A stretch of DNA of 64,000 bases from Hyphomicrobiales bacterium. Its GTDB lineage: Bacteria; Pseudomonadota; Alphaproteobacteria; Rhizobiales; Phreatobacteraceae. A program made the translations under genes and the position numbers. Location: assembly GCA_017304475.1 (NCBI GenBank), contig JAFKKV010000018.1, positions 186,001 through 250,000 on the forward strand, read 5' to 3'. Of this stretch, positions 1 through 10,695 are shown piece after piece. Positions within the stretch are counted from its first letter, which is position 1; each line of letters starts with the position of its first letter. Below the pieces are notes generated by a model, which was given only the letters and a program-made list of their open reading frames with translations, searched no databases and was not told the origin of the DNA.

Positions 1-1
1 G

Positions 2-1135
2 GACCAGGTGCTCTATTCGGGTGTCGCCTGCATCACCGACCTGATGGTCAAGGAAGGCCTGATCAATCTCGACTTCGCCGACGTCCGCGCCGTCATGCGC
101 GACATGGGCAAGGCGATGATGGGCACGGGTGAGGCGACCGGCGAGCGGCGCGCCATCACGGCGGCCGAAGGCGCGATCGCCAATCCGCTGCTCGACGATG
201 TCTCGATGCGCGGCGCGCGCGGCCTGCTGATCTCGATCACCGGCGGCAACGACCTGACGCTGTTCGAAGTCGACGAAGCGGCGACCCGCATCCGCGAAGA
301 GGTCGATCCCGAAGCCAACATCATCCTCGGCGCCACCTTCGACGCGGCGCTCGACGGCACCATCCGCGTGTCCGTGGTGGCCACCGGCATCGATCACATC
401 CCCAATCAGAATGTCGGCGGCTCGACCATTGCCGAGCTGACCGCCAAGCTGAAGCAGAACACCCAGAAGCTCGCTTCGATGACGCCGGCCCAGCCGCCGG
501 TCATCGATACGCGCACGGCGATGGAGGCCCATCCGGCCGACGTCCAGATGCGCCAGGCGCCGGTCATGGAGGCGCCGCTTGCGCCGCCGCAGCCGGTGAT
601 CACCGCGAGCGAGGTGACGCTGCAGCCGGTTCCGGCCAAGCCGTCGCTGTTCCGCGAAGCACCGGTCGAACTGGACGCGCCGCGCCTGCCGCCGCGCGAC
701 GAGCCGATGCCGGCCCGCGACTTCATCCCGCCGGCCGCCGAAAAGCACATGCGCCCGGTGCGCATGCCGAGCGTCGACGAACTGCCGCGGCCCGGCCAGC
801 AGCAGATGCGCGCCGCCCAGCAGCCGGCTCCGGTCGCACCTCCGGTCGACAATCCCGTGGAGCGCAAGCGCACGTCGCTGATGGACAAGCTCGCCGCGAT
901 CGGCTTCACCCGCCGCGCCGACGAGCAGGAGGCCCCGGCGCCTCAGCCGCGCATGGCGCCGCCTTTGGCGCCCGCGCGTCCGGCTCCGCAGGCCCAGCGT
1001 CCCGCGGCGCCCGCCCCGCAAATCCGGCGCGAGCCGGCTGGGCTCGACATCCACGGCCGGCCGGCCGCGCCCCAGGCGCGCACCGAGGACGACCACCTGG
1101 ATATTCCGGCCTTCCTGCGGCGGCAGGCGAACTGA
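2..1135 (+). CDS. ftsZ: Cell division protein FtsZ, C-terminal part (5' end outside window)
   Basis: Tubulin-like GTPase that forms the cytokinetic Z-ring. The window opens inside the gene: the frame is open from base 2 and reads [16 protein letters not shown], which is core FtsZ sequence, so the GTP-binding half lies upstream. The first ~155 residues are the C-terminal tubulin subdomain ([17 protein letters not shown]). About 200 residues of Pro/Ala/Arg-rich linker follow, and the protein ends in [15 protein letters not shown]. That matches the conserved C-terminal peptide that binds FtsA and other partners. The long linker is usual for Hyphomicrobiales. A strong hairpin terminator follows at 1181-1213, so lpxC has its own promoter. 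Confidence 0.97.
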   Translation, partial: DQVLYSGVACITDLMVKEGLINLDFADVRAVMRDMGKAMMGTGEATGERRAITAAEGAIANPLLDDVSMRGARGLLISITGGNDLTLFEVDEAATRIREEVDPEANIILGATFDAALDGTIRVSVVATGIDHIPNQNVGGSTIAELTAKLKQNTQKLASMTPAQPPVIDTRTAMEAHPADVQMRQAPVMEAPLAPPQPVITASEVTLQPVPAKPSLFREAPVELDAPRLPPRDEPMPARDFIPPAAEKHMRPVRMPSVDELPRPGQQQMRAAQQPAPVAPPVDNPVERKRTSLMDKLAAIGFTRRADEQEAPAPQPRMAPPLAPARPAPQAQRPAAPAPQIRREPAGLDIHGRPAAPQARTEDDHLDIPAFLRRQAN

Positions 1136-1180
1136 GCGTCGTCCACACCACAATTGTTACGAAATCTTGCAGGCGATCAA

Positions 1181-1213
1181 CTTACCCGGGCCCCAGCGCC
1201 CGGGTAAGTTTTT
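1181..1213 (+). terminator. Rho-independent terminator of ftsZ
   Basis: A perfect 11-bp stem (1181-1191 with 1198-1208, CTTACCCGGGC / GCCCGGGTAAG) encloses a 6-nt loop. TTTTTGTT follows directly. It lies 46 bases after the ftsZ stop. Confidence 0.9.
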
Positions 1214-1294
1214 GTTAAGTCACGCTTTTTATAGTGTTAACACGTCCGCGCAAATGCGACCGAAATTTGGTAACAGTCGGACACAAACCGTGAC

Positions 1295-1323
1295 TTGGCA
1301 CCCCCTGGGGCGCTGTCTATGGT
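1295..1323 (+). promoter_or_regulatory. Predicted sigma70 promoter of lpxC
   Basis: TTGGCA at 1295-1300 and TATGGT at 1318-1323 are separated by exactly 17 bases. The site lies downstream of the ftsZ terminator and upstream of lpxC, on the correct strand. No transcript data support it. Confidence 0.55.
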
Positions 1324-1494
1324 CCGGCCCGTTCGAGCCTGTGATGAATCACCACTGTGATTCTGATTCGCAGTGAAACCGCCGAAGCCCGTGAATGGGG
1401 ATTTGGACAGCAGGTTCGATGGGTCATGAAGGGGGCCGCCCCGGCAGCGCTGAGATCGTCAGATTTCGGTGAGCGGGTGGCAGAGACGGTCGAT

Positions 1495-2427
1495 ATGAAG
1501 ACTGCACGGCAGACGACGCTTCGCGAGCAGGTCCAACTTGAGGGAATCGGTGTCCATAGTGGCGCCGCCGTCTCGGTGACCCTGCATCCGGCCGAAGCCG
1601 GCACGGGAATAGCCTTCCTTCGCTCCGACCAGGATCATCTCGAACTTCCCGCCGTTTTCCGCAATGTTTCCTCCGCCGATCTGTCGACGGTCATCGGCCA
1701 TCCCGAGCGTGGTGGCGTGGCGACCGTCGAACATCTGATGGCCGCCTTCGCCGGTCTCGGCGTCGACAATTGCGTCGTCGAGGTCGATGGCCCGGAAATG
1801 CCGATTCTCGACGGTTCGGCCGGCCCCTTCGTCGCGGCGATCGATCAGGTCGGCCTGGCGACGCTGCCGGCGTCGCGCCGCGCCATCAAGATCCTCAAGA
1901 CCGTCATGGTCGAGACCGACCGTGGTTCGGTCGAGCTGCATCCACACGATCGCGGCATGCGGATGGAAGTCGAGATCGATTTCGCCAATCCGCTGGTCGG
2001 CCGCCAGGTCTATGGCGTCGAGATCGATCCGACCGTGTTCCGCCGCGACATCGCGCGCGCCCGCACCTTCGGCTTCATGCAGGACGTGTCCAAGCTCTGG
2101 GCCGCGAATCGCGCGCTCGGCGCTTCGCTCGAAAACACGATCGTGGTCGGCGACGACCGGATCCTCAATCCCGAAGGCCTTCGCTTCCGTGACGAATTCG
2201 TTCGCCACAAGCTGCTCGACGCCATTGGCGACCTGTCGCTGGCCGGCGCGCCGATCATCGGTCGGTTCCGCTCCTATCGCGGCGGCCATCGCATGAACGT
2301 GTCCCTGCTGCAGGCGCTGTTCGCCGATCCGACCGCTTACGAGATGGTCGAATCGACGGTTCGCCGCGACCGCGGCCATGCCGATATCGGTGTCGCGATG
2401 CCGGCCTACGGACCCGACGCCAACTGA
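1495..2427 (+). CDS. lpxC: UDP-3-O-acyl-N-acetylglucosamine deacetylase LpxC
   Basis: Zinc amidase for the committed step of lipid A synthesis, in the cytosol. The ATG at 1495 gives 310 residues, the usual LpxC length, beginning MKTARQTTLREQV. Catalytic features fall almost exactly where they do in the E. coli enzyme: Glu79-His80 in TVEHLMAA, His238 and Asp242 in HKLLDAIGDL (zinc ligands with His80), and His265 in GGHRMN. The frame is open back to 1357, but the extra 46 residues do not look like LpxC and overlap the leader, so I reject that start. A terminator follows at 2477-2505. The position next to ftsZ is conserved in alphaproteobacteria. Confidence 0.97.
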   Translation: MKTARQTTLREQVQLEGIGVHSGAAVSVTLHPAEAGTGIAFLRSDQDHLELPAVFRNVSSADLSTVIGHPERGGVATVEHLMAAFAGLGVDNCVVEVDGPEMPILDGSAGPFVAAIDQVGLATLPASRRAIKILKTVMVETDRGSVELHPHDRGMRMEVEIDFANPLVGRQVYGVEIDPTVFRRDIARARTFGFMQDVSKLWAANRALGASLENTIVVGDDRILNPEGLRFRDEFVRHKLLDAIGDLSLAGAPIIGRFRSYRGGHRMNVSLLQALFADPTAYEMVESTVRRDRGHADIGVAMPAYGPDAN

Positions 2428-2476
2428 GTGGCGGCGCGCCGCATTCTGGCCTCAACCCCATGATCAGAAGCATTCG

Positions 2477-2505
2477 GCGGGGCAGTGGCCCCGCTGTTTA
2501 TTTTA
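2477..2505 (+). terminator. Rho-independent terminator of lpxC
   Basis: A 7-bp GC stem (GCGGGGC 2477-2483 with GCCCCGC 2488-2494) has a 4-nt loop and is followed by TGTTTATTTT. It lies 49 bases after the lpxC stop. Confidence 0.8.
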
Positions 2506-2557
2506 AGGTAAGAGCTTGCCGGGCTGTGGGGGCCGCAGGGAAGACCGGGGAAGGTTC

Positions 2558-3433
2558 GTGAGCTTGGTAAAGCGTCCGTTTGATCGACTGCCGCGCCGCA
2601 CTTTCGTGCTGGCCTCGGTACTGGCTGCGACCATTCCGCTCGGCGCTTGCGCCAATGCACCGTCGTTCGGGAATCTGTTCGGCGGTACCGACCCGACCAA
2701 CCTGCCCGACGAGCCGGCCGAAAAGCTCTACAATGAAGGCCTGGCGCTGCAGAACCGGCGCGACTGGCGCCGCGCCGCGCTGAAGTTCATGGAAATCGAC
2801 CGCACCCATCCCTACACGGAATGGGCCAAGCGGGCTTTGATCATGGCCGCCTATTCCTATTACGAGTCCCAGGACTACGAAGAGACGATCAACCAGGCGC
2901 GCCGCTATATCCAGCTGCATCCCGGCTCGTCGGACGCGGCCTATGCCCAGTACCTGATGGGCGCAGCGCAATATGATCAGATCCCCGACGTCAACCGCGA
3001 CCAGGGCCGTACCGAGCGCGCGCTGGTCGTGCTGGAAGAGGTCACGCGCAAGTGGCCGCAGTCGGAATATGCCACCGCCGCCCGCCGCAAGATCGAGGTC
3101 GCCCGCGACCAGCTCGCCGGCCGCGAAATGATGGTCGGCCGCTATTACCTGGAGCGGCGCCAGTTCGCCGGCGCGATCAACCGCTACCGCACCGTGGTCT
3201 CGCAGTTCCAGACCACCCGCCATGTCGAGGAGGCGCTGGCGCGCCTGACCGAGTGCTACATGTCGCTCGGCATCGTCAACGAGGCGCAGACGGCGGCCGC
3301 GGTTCTCGGGCACAATTTCCCCGACAGCCAGTGGTACAAGGACAGCTACGCGCTGATCGCCACCCAGGGCCTTGCACCGCGCGAGGATACCGGCTCGTGG
3401 ATCAGCCGTGCCTTCCGCCGTGTCACCGGCTGA
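2558..3433 (+). CDS. bamD: Outer membrane assembly lipoprotein BamD
   Basis: Lipoprotein of the BAM complex that inserts beta-barrel proteins into the outer membrane. The GTG at 2558 (291 residues) sits 4-5 bases after a GGGGAAGG Shine-Dalgarno. A frame extension to 2516 exists but adds no signal-peptide features. The N-terminal signal peptide ends in a lipobox, LGAC, with the lipidated Cys31. Tandem TPR-like repeats follow, including the typical AEKLYNEGLALQ, YTEWAKRALIMAAYSYYE and SDAAYAQYLMGAAQYDQI segments. Its place between lpxC and recN is the standard alphaproteobacterial order. Confidence 0.96.
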   Translation: MSLVKRPFDRLPRRTFVLASVLAATIPLGACANAPSFGNLFGGTDPTNLPDEPAEKLYNEGLALQNRRDWRRAALKFMEIDRTHPYTEWAKRALIMAAYSYYESQDYEETINQARRYIQLHPGSSDAAYAQYLMGAAQYDQIPDVNRDQGRTERALVVLEEVTRKWPQSEYATAARRKIEVARDQLAGREMMVGRYYLERRQFAGAINRYRTVVSQFQTTRHVEEALARLTECYMSLGIVNEAQTAAAVLGHNFPDSQWYKDSYALIATQGLAPREDTGSWISRAFRRVTG

Positions 3434-3471
3434 CGCCCTTCCGTTCGTTCTCCGTTCGCGATAAGCCGTAG

Positions 3472-3521
3472 CCAGAGCACGTCCCGCCCAGCCTGAATCG
3501 CCTGGGCGGGACGTGCTCTGG
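3472..3521. terminator. 20-bp perfect hairpin between bamD and recN
   Basis: CCAGAGCACGTCCCGCCCAG (3472-3491) and its exact reverse complement (3502-3521) flank a 10-nt loop. No long T-run follows (GGGTTTCGG). It lies 38 bases after the bamD stop and 29 before the recN start. It probably terminates or attenuates bamD transcripts; it could also be a dispersed palindromic repeat. Confidence 0.7.
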
Positions 3522-3550
3522 GGTTTCGGCAGGGAAAACGCGGACCGCTC

Positions 3551-5206
3551 ATGCTTGCCCAGCTTTCGATCCGCGACATCGTCCTGATCGACCGGCTCGA
3601 TCTGACCTTCGGCGAAGGCTTGTCGGTTCTCACCGGCGAGACCGGCGCCGGCAAGTCGATCCTGCTCGACGCGACCTCGTTGGCGCTCGGTGCGCGCGGC
3701 GATGCCGCGCTCGTCCGCCACGGCCAGACCCAGGGCCAGGTGACGGCGGTTTTCGATGTGGCGGCCGATCATCCGGCGCGCCGGATCGCGGCAGAAGCCG
3801 ATCTCGACACCGATGGCGACGTGATCCTGCGACGGGTGCAGCTTGCCGACGGGCGCACGCGCGCCTTCGTCAACGATCAGGCGGTCAGCGTCCAGGTGCT
3901 GCGCGCCATCGGCGCCTCGCTGGTCGAGATCCATGGCCAGCATGCCGACCGGGCGCTGGTCGAACCCGAGGCGCATCGTGCGCTGGTCGACGCCTATGGC
4001 GGCCTGCTGCCGGATGCGGAAGGCGTTCGTGCGGCCTGGAAGGGCTGGCGCGACGCCCGCCGGGCGGTCGAGGCGGCGCAGGCGCGCCTGGCCAAGGCGC
4101 GTGCCGACGGCGACTTTCTGAGACATGCCGTTGCCGAGCTGACCAAGCTCAAGCCGGAAGCCGGCGAGGAGACCCAGCTCGCCGAGCGCCGGCAGGCCAT
4201 GATGCAATGGGAGAAGATCGCCTCCGACCTGTCGGAGGCCGCCGAAGTGCTGGCCGGACCCGGATCGGCGGTTCCCTCGCTTGCCGCCGCCTGGCGCCGG
4301 CTCGAGCGGCGGGCGCAGCAGGCGCCGGCCATGATCGAGCCGATCGTCAAGGCCTTTGGCGAGGCGCTCGACCGCATCGAGGATGCCCGCTCGGCGGTGG
4401 AGGCGGCCCAGCGCGCGGCCGATTTCGACCCGCGTGAGCTGGAGCGGATCGAGGAGCGGCTGTTCGCGCTACGGGCCGCCTCGCGCAAATACAGCGTGCC
4501 CGTGGAGGGACTGGCCGAGCTCGCCGAGCGCTACCAGGCCGATGTCGCGGCGCTCGATGCCGGCGAAGGCCATCTGGTGGCCCTGGAAAAGGCGGCGAAT
4601 GAAGGCGAGGCGGTCTACCGCAAGGCGGCCGAGGCGCTGTCGGCCAAACGCAAGGCGACCGCGCTGAAGCTCGATACGGCCGTCAATGCCGAGCTCGGCC
4701 CGCTCAAGCTCGACCGGGCCCGCTTCATCACCGAGATGGCTCATGACGGGGCCGGCGCCGAAGGCATCGATCGCGCCGAGTTCTGGGTCCAGACCAATCC
4801 GGGCACGCGTCCGGGCCCGATGATGAAGGTCGCCTCCGGCGGCGAGCTGTCGCGTTTCATGCTGGCGCTGAAAGTGGTGCTGGCCGACCAGGGCTCGGCA
4901 CCCACGCTGGTCTTCGACGAGATCGACACGGGTGTCGGCGGCGCGGTCGCGGATGCCATCGGGCAGCGGCTGTCGCGGCTCGGCTCGCGCGTCCAGGTGC
5001 TCTCGGTCACCCATGCCCCGCAGGTCGCCGCCAAGGCGACGCGCCATTACCTGATCGCCAAGGAGGCCGCCGGCGAACGGGTCGCGACCCGCGTCAAGCC
5101 GCTCGGCTTCGACCTCCGGCGCGAGGAGCTCGCCCGCATGCTGGCCGGCGAGACCATTACCGACGAGGCGCGGGCAGCGGCCGAAAGGCTGCTGACGGTG
5201 GGGTGA
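3551..5206 (+). CDS. recN: DNA repair protein RecN
   Basis: SMC-like ATPase acting in recombinational repair of double-strand breaks. It has 551 residues, the normal family length. The Walker A motif GETGAGKS is at 29-36. A long coiled-coil middle spans roughly 150-370 and is rich in Ala, Glu, Arg and Lys. The C-terminal head carries the signature segment ASGGELSRFMLALK and Walker B TLVFDEIDTGVGG near 453-465. The stop codon overlaps the GTG of the next gene (GTGA at 5203-5206), suggesting translational coupling. Confidence 0.96.
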   Translation: MLAQLSIRDIVLIDRLDLTFGEGLSVLTGETGAGKSILLDATSLALGARGDAALVRHGQTQGQVTAVFDVAADHPARRIAAEADLDTDGDVILRRVQLADGRTRAFVNDQAVSVQVLRAIGASLVEIHGQHADRALVEPEAHRALVDAYGGLLPDAEGVRAAWKGWRDARRAVEAAQARLAKARADGDFLRHAVAELTKLKPEAGEETQLAERRQAMMQWEKIASDLSEAAEVLAGPGSAVPSLAAAWRRLERRAQQAPAMIEPIVKAFGEALDRIEDARSAVEAAQRAADFDPRELERIEERLFALRAASRKYSVPVEGLAELAERYQADVAALDAGEGHLVALEKAANEGEAVYRKAAEALSAKRKATALKLDTAVNAELGPLKLDRARFITEMAHDGAGAEGIDRAEFWVQTNPGTRPGPMMKVASGGELSRFMLALKVVLADQGSAPTLVFDEIDTGVGGAVADAIGQRLSRLGSRVQVLSVTHAPQVAAKATRHYLIAKEAAGERVATRVKPLGFDLRREELARMLAGETITDEARAAAERLLTVG

Positions 5207-5931
5207 CGGGCCGGCGCGCGCCGGGTCTTCGGCCGGTGGTCGCCGCGTTCGGGCTGGCGATCATGGCGGTGGCCTGTCTCGGCGCGCCGCGAACGGGCCT
5301 CGCCCAGACGCCGGGCGCCGGCGGCGACCCGGCCGGCGCCTGCGCGGCAGGAACGGGGCCCTCGGTCCGCAGCACCGGCTCGACCCTGTGCTTTTCCGGC
5401 GAAATCACCCGTGCCAGCGCCGAGCGCGCCATGGCCCTCATGACGTCGGACCGCACGATCACCACCATGGTGGTCACCTCCGAGGGCGGCGAGGTCACCG
5501 TGTCGGTGCGTCTGGCGCGGGCGATCAGGGCGCGCGGCCTGACCCTCGTCGTCCAGCGCCAATGCGTCTCGTCCTGCGCCAATTTCCTGTTTACCGGCGC
5601 GCGCCGGAAGATCGTCTCACCCGGTTCGCTCGTCGTCTTCCACGGCGGCATCGCGCCGGTGGCCTTTGGCGGCCTGTTCGGCGGTGGCGAGGAGCGCGAG
5701 CTTCTGGCCCTGACCGAAGGCTTCTTTCGCGAGATCGGCGTCAACGGCGCGCTCACCTATGACCAGCCGCCGCTCGCCGGTTCGCGCGACGGCGCCGACG
5801 AATGGACGGCGAGCCCGGCGGCGCTTGCCCGCTACGGCGTTCGCGGCATCGTCTCCATGTGGTGGCCCGGCCGCGCCGCCATCGTCGCCGAGGGGCGGCG
5901 GCAGGGCATGAATCTCGGCGTTTTCGAATAG
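5203..5931 (+). CDS. Predicted periplasmic ClpP/crotonase-like protein (COG3904 type)
   Basis: A 242-residue protein whose start overlaps the recN stop. The N-terminus is a signal peptide (hydrophobic 10-27, Ala-x-Ala-like end near 34). The mature part has a ClpP-like layout: SEGGEVTVSVRLARAIRARG (93-112) resembles the oxyanion-loop strand and helix, and CVSSCANFLFTGA (121-133) corresponds to the nucleophile turn, with Ser124 the candidate. It then has a VVFHGG segment. Cys121 and Cys125 could form a disulfide. The family is described as predicted periplasmic; no substrate is known to me. Whether it is an active protease cannot be told from sequence. Coupling to recN looks positional. Confidence 0.8.
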   Translation: MTGRRAPGLRPVVAAFGLAIMAVACLGAPRTGLAQTPGAGGDPAGACAAGTGPSVRSTGSTLCFSGEITRASAERAMALMTSDRTITTMVVTSEGGEVTVSVRLARAIRARGLTLVVQRQCVSSCANFLFTGARRKIVSPGSLVVFHGGIAPVAFGGLFGGGEERELLALTEGFFREIGVNGALTYDQPPLAGSRDGADEWTASPAALARYGVRGIVSMWWPGRAAIVAEGRRQGMNLGVFE

Positions 5932-8433
<2,502 letters not shown>

Positions 8434-8480
8434 ATGCGGGTGCATCGGGCAGGGCGACGGCGCGAAGCCGTGCGTGAGAC

Positions 8481-9362
8481 ATGGACGACGGGGCGGCGAT
8501 GAGCGTCGTCGCCATCGATTTCGAGACGGCCAATGAAAGCCGCGCCAGTGCCTGCGCGATCGGGCTCGCCTGGATCGAGGCGGGCCGGGTGACACGCCGC
8601 GAACATCGCCTGATCAGGCCGGCCGGGATGCGCTTCAGCCCGTGGAACGTCCGGATCCACGGCATTCGTCCGCAAGACGTCGCGGCCTGCGGCGAATTTC
8701 CCGAGGTGATCGCGGAATTCCTTGGCGATATCGAGGGCGGCACGGTGCTCGCCCATAATGCCGCCTTCGATGTTTCCGTGCTGCGCCAGACCTTGGCCGC
8801 CTATGGCATGCGATTGCCGGCCTTTTCGTCGATCTGCACCCTGGCGGTTGCCCGCCGGACATGGCCTCAGGCGCCGGGCTTCGATCTCGCATCGATCGCC
8901 CGCCATCTCGGCATTCGGTTCCGCCACCACGATGCGGGTGAAGATGCCTTCGCCTGCGCCGAGGTGGCGCTCGCTGCGGCACGGCTGGCCAATGGCGGTG
9001 ACGTCAGGCGCCTGGACCGCCGGGACATCTTGCCGCAGGCCGCGCCGCCAGTCGGTGCGGCACCCCCGCGCCCGCCGCGCCATCAGGCCGCGGCCGGGCG
9101 AGATCGCGGCGACAGCCTGCGGTTCACGGTCCGGGGTAGCACGGGCCATCACTACGAGGTGGTCGGCGAGATCCGTGGCGGCGCGCTCGTCACCTCATGC
9201 ACCTGCGCCGCCGGCCGCAACCGCTTGCGCTGCAAGCACATTCTCGGCCTGTTCGACGGCTGCATCGATGCTCTCCTCTCCGACAATGTCGCCGATGTCG
9301 AGAGGCTGCATCGCTGGCGGTTGACATGCGGTCCGGCCGCGATGGTCAGGCCGGCCCGCTAG
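8481..9362 (+). CDS. DEDDh 3'-5' exonuclease fused to a SWIM zinc finger
   Basis: The N-terminal ~170 residues form a DnaQ-like exonuclease. It has DFETAN (Asp13, Glu15), a middle Asp in HNAAFDVSVL, and H-x4-D in HDAGED, the full DEDDh set, so it is probably active on DNA or RNA 3' ends. After a short linker the C-terminus carries Cys240-x-Cys242-x8-Cys251-x-His253, the CxCxnCxH signature of a SWIM zinc finger. SWIM fingers bind DNA or proteins, so the fusion suggests targeting of the nuclease. The ATG at 8481 is given; an in-frame ATG at 8499 (MSVVAIDFETAN) behind GGGGCGG is equally plausible. It is codirectional with ligA, but no shared function is proven. Confidence 0.85.
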   Translation: MDDGAAMSVVAIDFETANESRASACAIGLAWIEAGRVTRREHRLIRPAGMRFSPWNVRIHGIRPQDVAACGEFPEVIAEFLGDIEGGTVLAHNAAFDVSVLRQTLAAYGMRLPAFSSICTLAVARRTWPQAPGFDLASIARHLGIRFRHHDAGEDAFACAEVALAAARLANGGDVRRLDRRDILPQAAPPVGAAPPRPPRHQAAAGRDRGDSLRFTVRGSTGHHYEVVGEIRGGALVTSCTCAAGRNRLRCKHILGLFDGCIDALLSDNVADVERLHRWRLTCGPAAMVRPAR

Positions 9363-9439
9363 GCCTCGGGCCGCCGCTGCGAACCGGCCATGGTTAAGCC
9401 TTGGTGAGCCAAGCCATGCAAAGGCGGCAAGGCTGATGT

Positions 9440-9477
9440 TGCAGTGCACAATCTTGCGAATCTGCTGCACTGCACCA
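9440..9477. promoter_or_regulatory. Two PhaR-type boxes in inverted arrangement
   Basis: TGCAGTGCACAA (9440-9451) and TGCACTGCACCA (9466-9477) both fit TGCRNYGCASMA, the consensus I recall for the polyhydroxyalkanoate regulator PhaR of Bradyrhizobium. Their cores TGCAGTGCA and TGCACTGCA are also exact inverted repeats of each other. They lie 67-104 bases upstream of the DUF1127-like gene. This implies PhaR repression of that gene; binding is not shown. Confidence 0.5.
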
Positions 9478-9543
9478 AAATAGGAAATGTCGAAAGGGAG
9501 GAAGCCTCGAGGTCGTCCACTCGCTTTCAGAGGAGAGAAGACC

Positions 9544-9780
9544 ATGGCCACCATCACACTCGACAAGCTTGGCACCGCCGACACCCCGGCTTCGACCAAG
9601 CGCAGCTGGAAATCGTTCCTGCGCTCCGGTTACGACGCATTCGTCGAAGCACAGCAATTGCGTGCCCAGACCTATGTGAACGGCTATCTGGCGCATCTGT
9701 CGGACGAGGAACTGTCCCGTCTCGGCATGACCCGCAGCCAGATGGTGCGCCGCACGCGCAGCATGATGACGAGCTTCTGA
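9544..9780 (+). CDS. DUF1127-like small protein
   Basis: A 78-residue protein. The ATG at 9544 follows a strong AGAGGAGAGAAG Shine-Dalgarno; a longer frame to 9487 lacks one. The C-terminal half has the DUF1127 (YjiS-like) pattern of an Arg/Leu-rich helix followed by LSDEELSRLGMTRSQM, a segment shared by short alphaproteobacterial regulatory proteins. Some characterised relatives influence RNA turnover, phosphate or carbon metabolism; the role here is unknown. Two PhaR-type boxes upstream suggest a link to carbon storage. A second tiny gene follows at 9867. Confidence 0.8.
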   Translation: MATITLDKLGTADTPASTKRSWKSFLRSGYDAFVEAQQLRAQTYVNGYLAHLSDEELSRLGMTRSQMVRRTRSMMTSF

Positions 9781-9866
9781 CACCGACCCTGCGGCGGTCC
9801 CGTTCGCGGGACCGCGCAATCCCATGTGAGCCCTGCGGTCATCGGCCCGGGGTTTTGGAGTTTCCC

Positions 9867-10028
9867 ATGTTGATCGCCGTCCTCGCCCATTTGCTGCGCG
9901 ACCGCAGCCGGGAGCGCGCCGCGCGTGCGTTGCGCGCCGACCGGGCCGCCGTGCCGGTCGACGAGGTGAAGCGGGCGGGCATCCTGCGCACGCTCGCCGG
10001 CTCGTTCACCTTGCCGTTCAGCCGCTGA
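9867..10028 (+). CDS. Hypothetical 53-residue Arg-rich protein
   Basis: ATG at 9867 behind TTGGAG. The product starts MLIAVLAHLLRDRSRERAAR and is strongly basic, with an amphipathic helix. No family recognised. It may be a second cistron of the DUF1127-like gene, 86 bases upstream. Its last 11 bases overlap the end of the convergent thioesterase gene. It could be a chance frame; the Shine-Dalgarno and N-terminal hydrophobic start are the only support. Confidence 0.4.
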   Translation: MLIAVLAHLLRDRSRERAARALRADRAAVPVDEVKRAGILRTLAGSFTLPFSR

Positions 10029-10536
10029 CCGCGGCCGTTTTCCGGGGAATGCCGATCGTCTTGCCGACTCCCTCGGGCGTGCCGCGGCCGGCCGAAAGCC
10101 GCTTCCAGGCGTCGAGCTTCGCCATGACGTCGTCGGGGAACGGCGCCACCTTGCGCGTCGTCATGTCGACATGCAGCAGGATGGATTCCATGGTGGCGGA
10201 CAGCCAGCGCTCTTCGGCGTGGACCAATTCCACCCAGTAGTGGAACCGCTTGGCGTCGAAATCGAGCAGTTGCAGCCGGACCTGGACCGGATCGGCCAGA
10301 TGCAGTTCGCGCAGATAGCGCACATGGAGCTCGGCGGCGAAGAAGCCGAGCTGCCTGTCCCGGACATAGGATTCGGCCAGGCCCTGGCGTTCGAACAAGA
10401 GGTCGATGCCCTCGTCGAACAACTTGACATAGAAGGCCACGTTCAGGTGGCCGTTATAGTCGATCCATTCCGGACGGATCGTCATGCGCGGCGTGATGGC
10501 AAGCCCGGTGTCCGGGCAGATGTCGAACGCGATCAT
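10018..10536 (-). CDS. Hotdog-fold acyl-CoA thioesterase (4HBT family)
   Basis: A 172-residue protein with the hotdog-fold start WIDYNGHLNVAFYVKLFDEG (32-51), where Asp-x-x-Gly-His matches the 4-hydroxybenzoyl-CoA thioesterase active-site helix. LHVRYLRELHLADPVQV is the typical central strand. It should hydrolyse a small acyl-CoA; the substrate is not evident. The C-terminus carries an extra ~25 residues beyond the fold. It is monocistronic and convergent with the small gene at 9867. Confidence 0.85.
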   Translation of the reverse strand: MIAFDICPDTGLAITPRMTIRPEWIDYNGHLNVAFYVKLFDEGIDLLFERQGLAESYVRDRQLGFFAAELHVRYLRELHLADPVQVRLQLLDFDAKRFHYWVELVHAEERWLSATMESILLHVDMTTRKVAPFPDDVMAKLDAWKRLSAGRGTPEGVGKTIGIPRKTAAVSG

Positions 10537-10695
10537 GACACTCGATTAAGCGAGCCCCGCGCCGCCTGCAATCCCGCCGAACGACGGCCCTCCGCGCGCT
10601 CGCAGCGCTTCCGTGCACCCGGCGGTCCGGCTAAGCTTGCCGCTTGCCCCAGATGAAGCCGCCGGAGCGGCCGCGTCGGCCCCGAGGACCATGTC

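Larger units (their letters stand above)
1136..1494. other. ftsZ-lpxC intergenic region
   Basis: This 359-base gap holds the ftsZ terminator and a good sigma70-type promoter (1295-1323). The remaining ~170 bases before the lpxC start would be a long 5' leader. I see no convincing small gene in it. An upstream in-frame extension of lpxC to 1357 is open but lacks LpxC family sequence. Confidence 0.6.
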
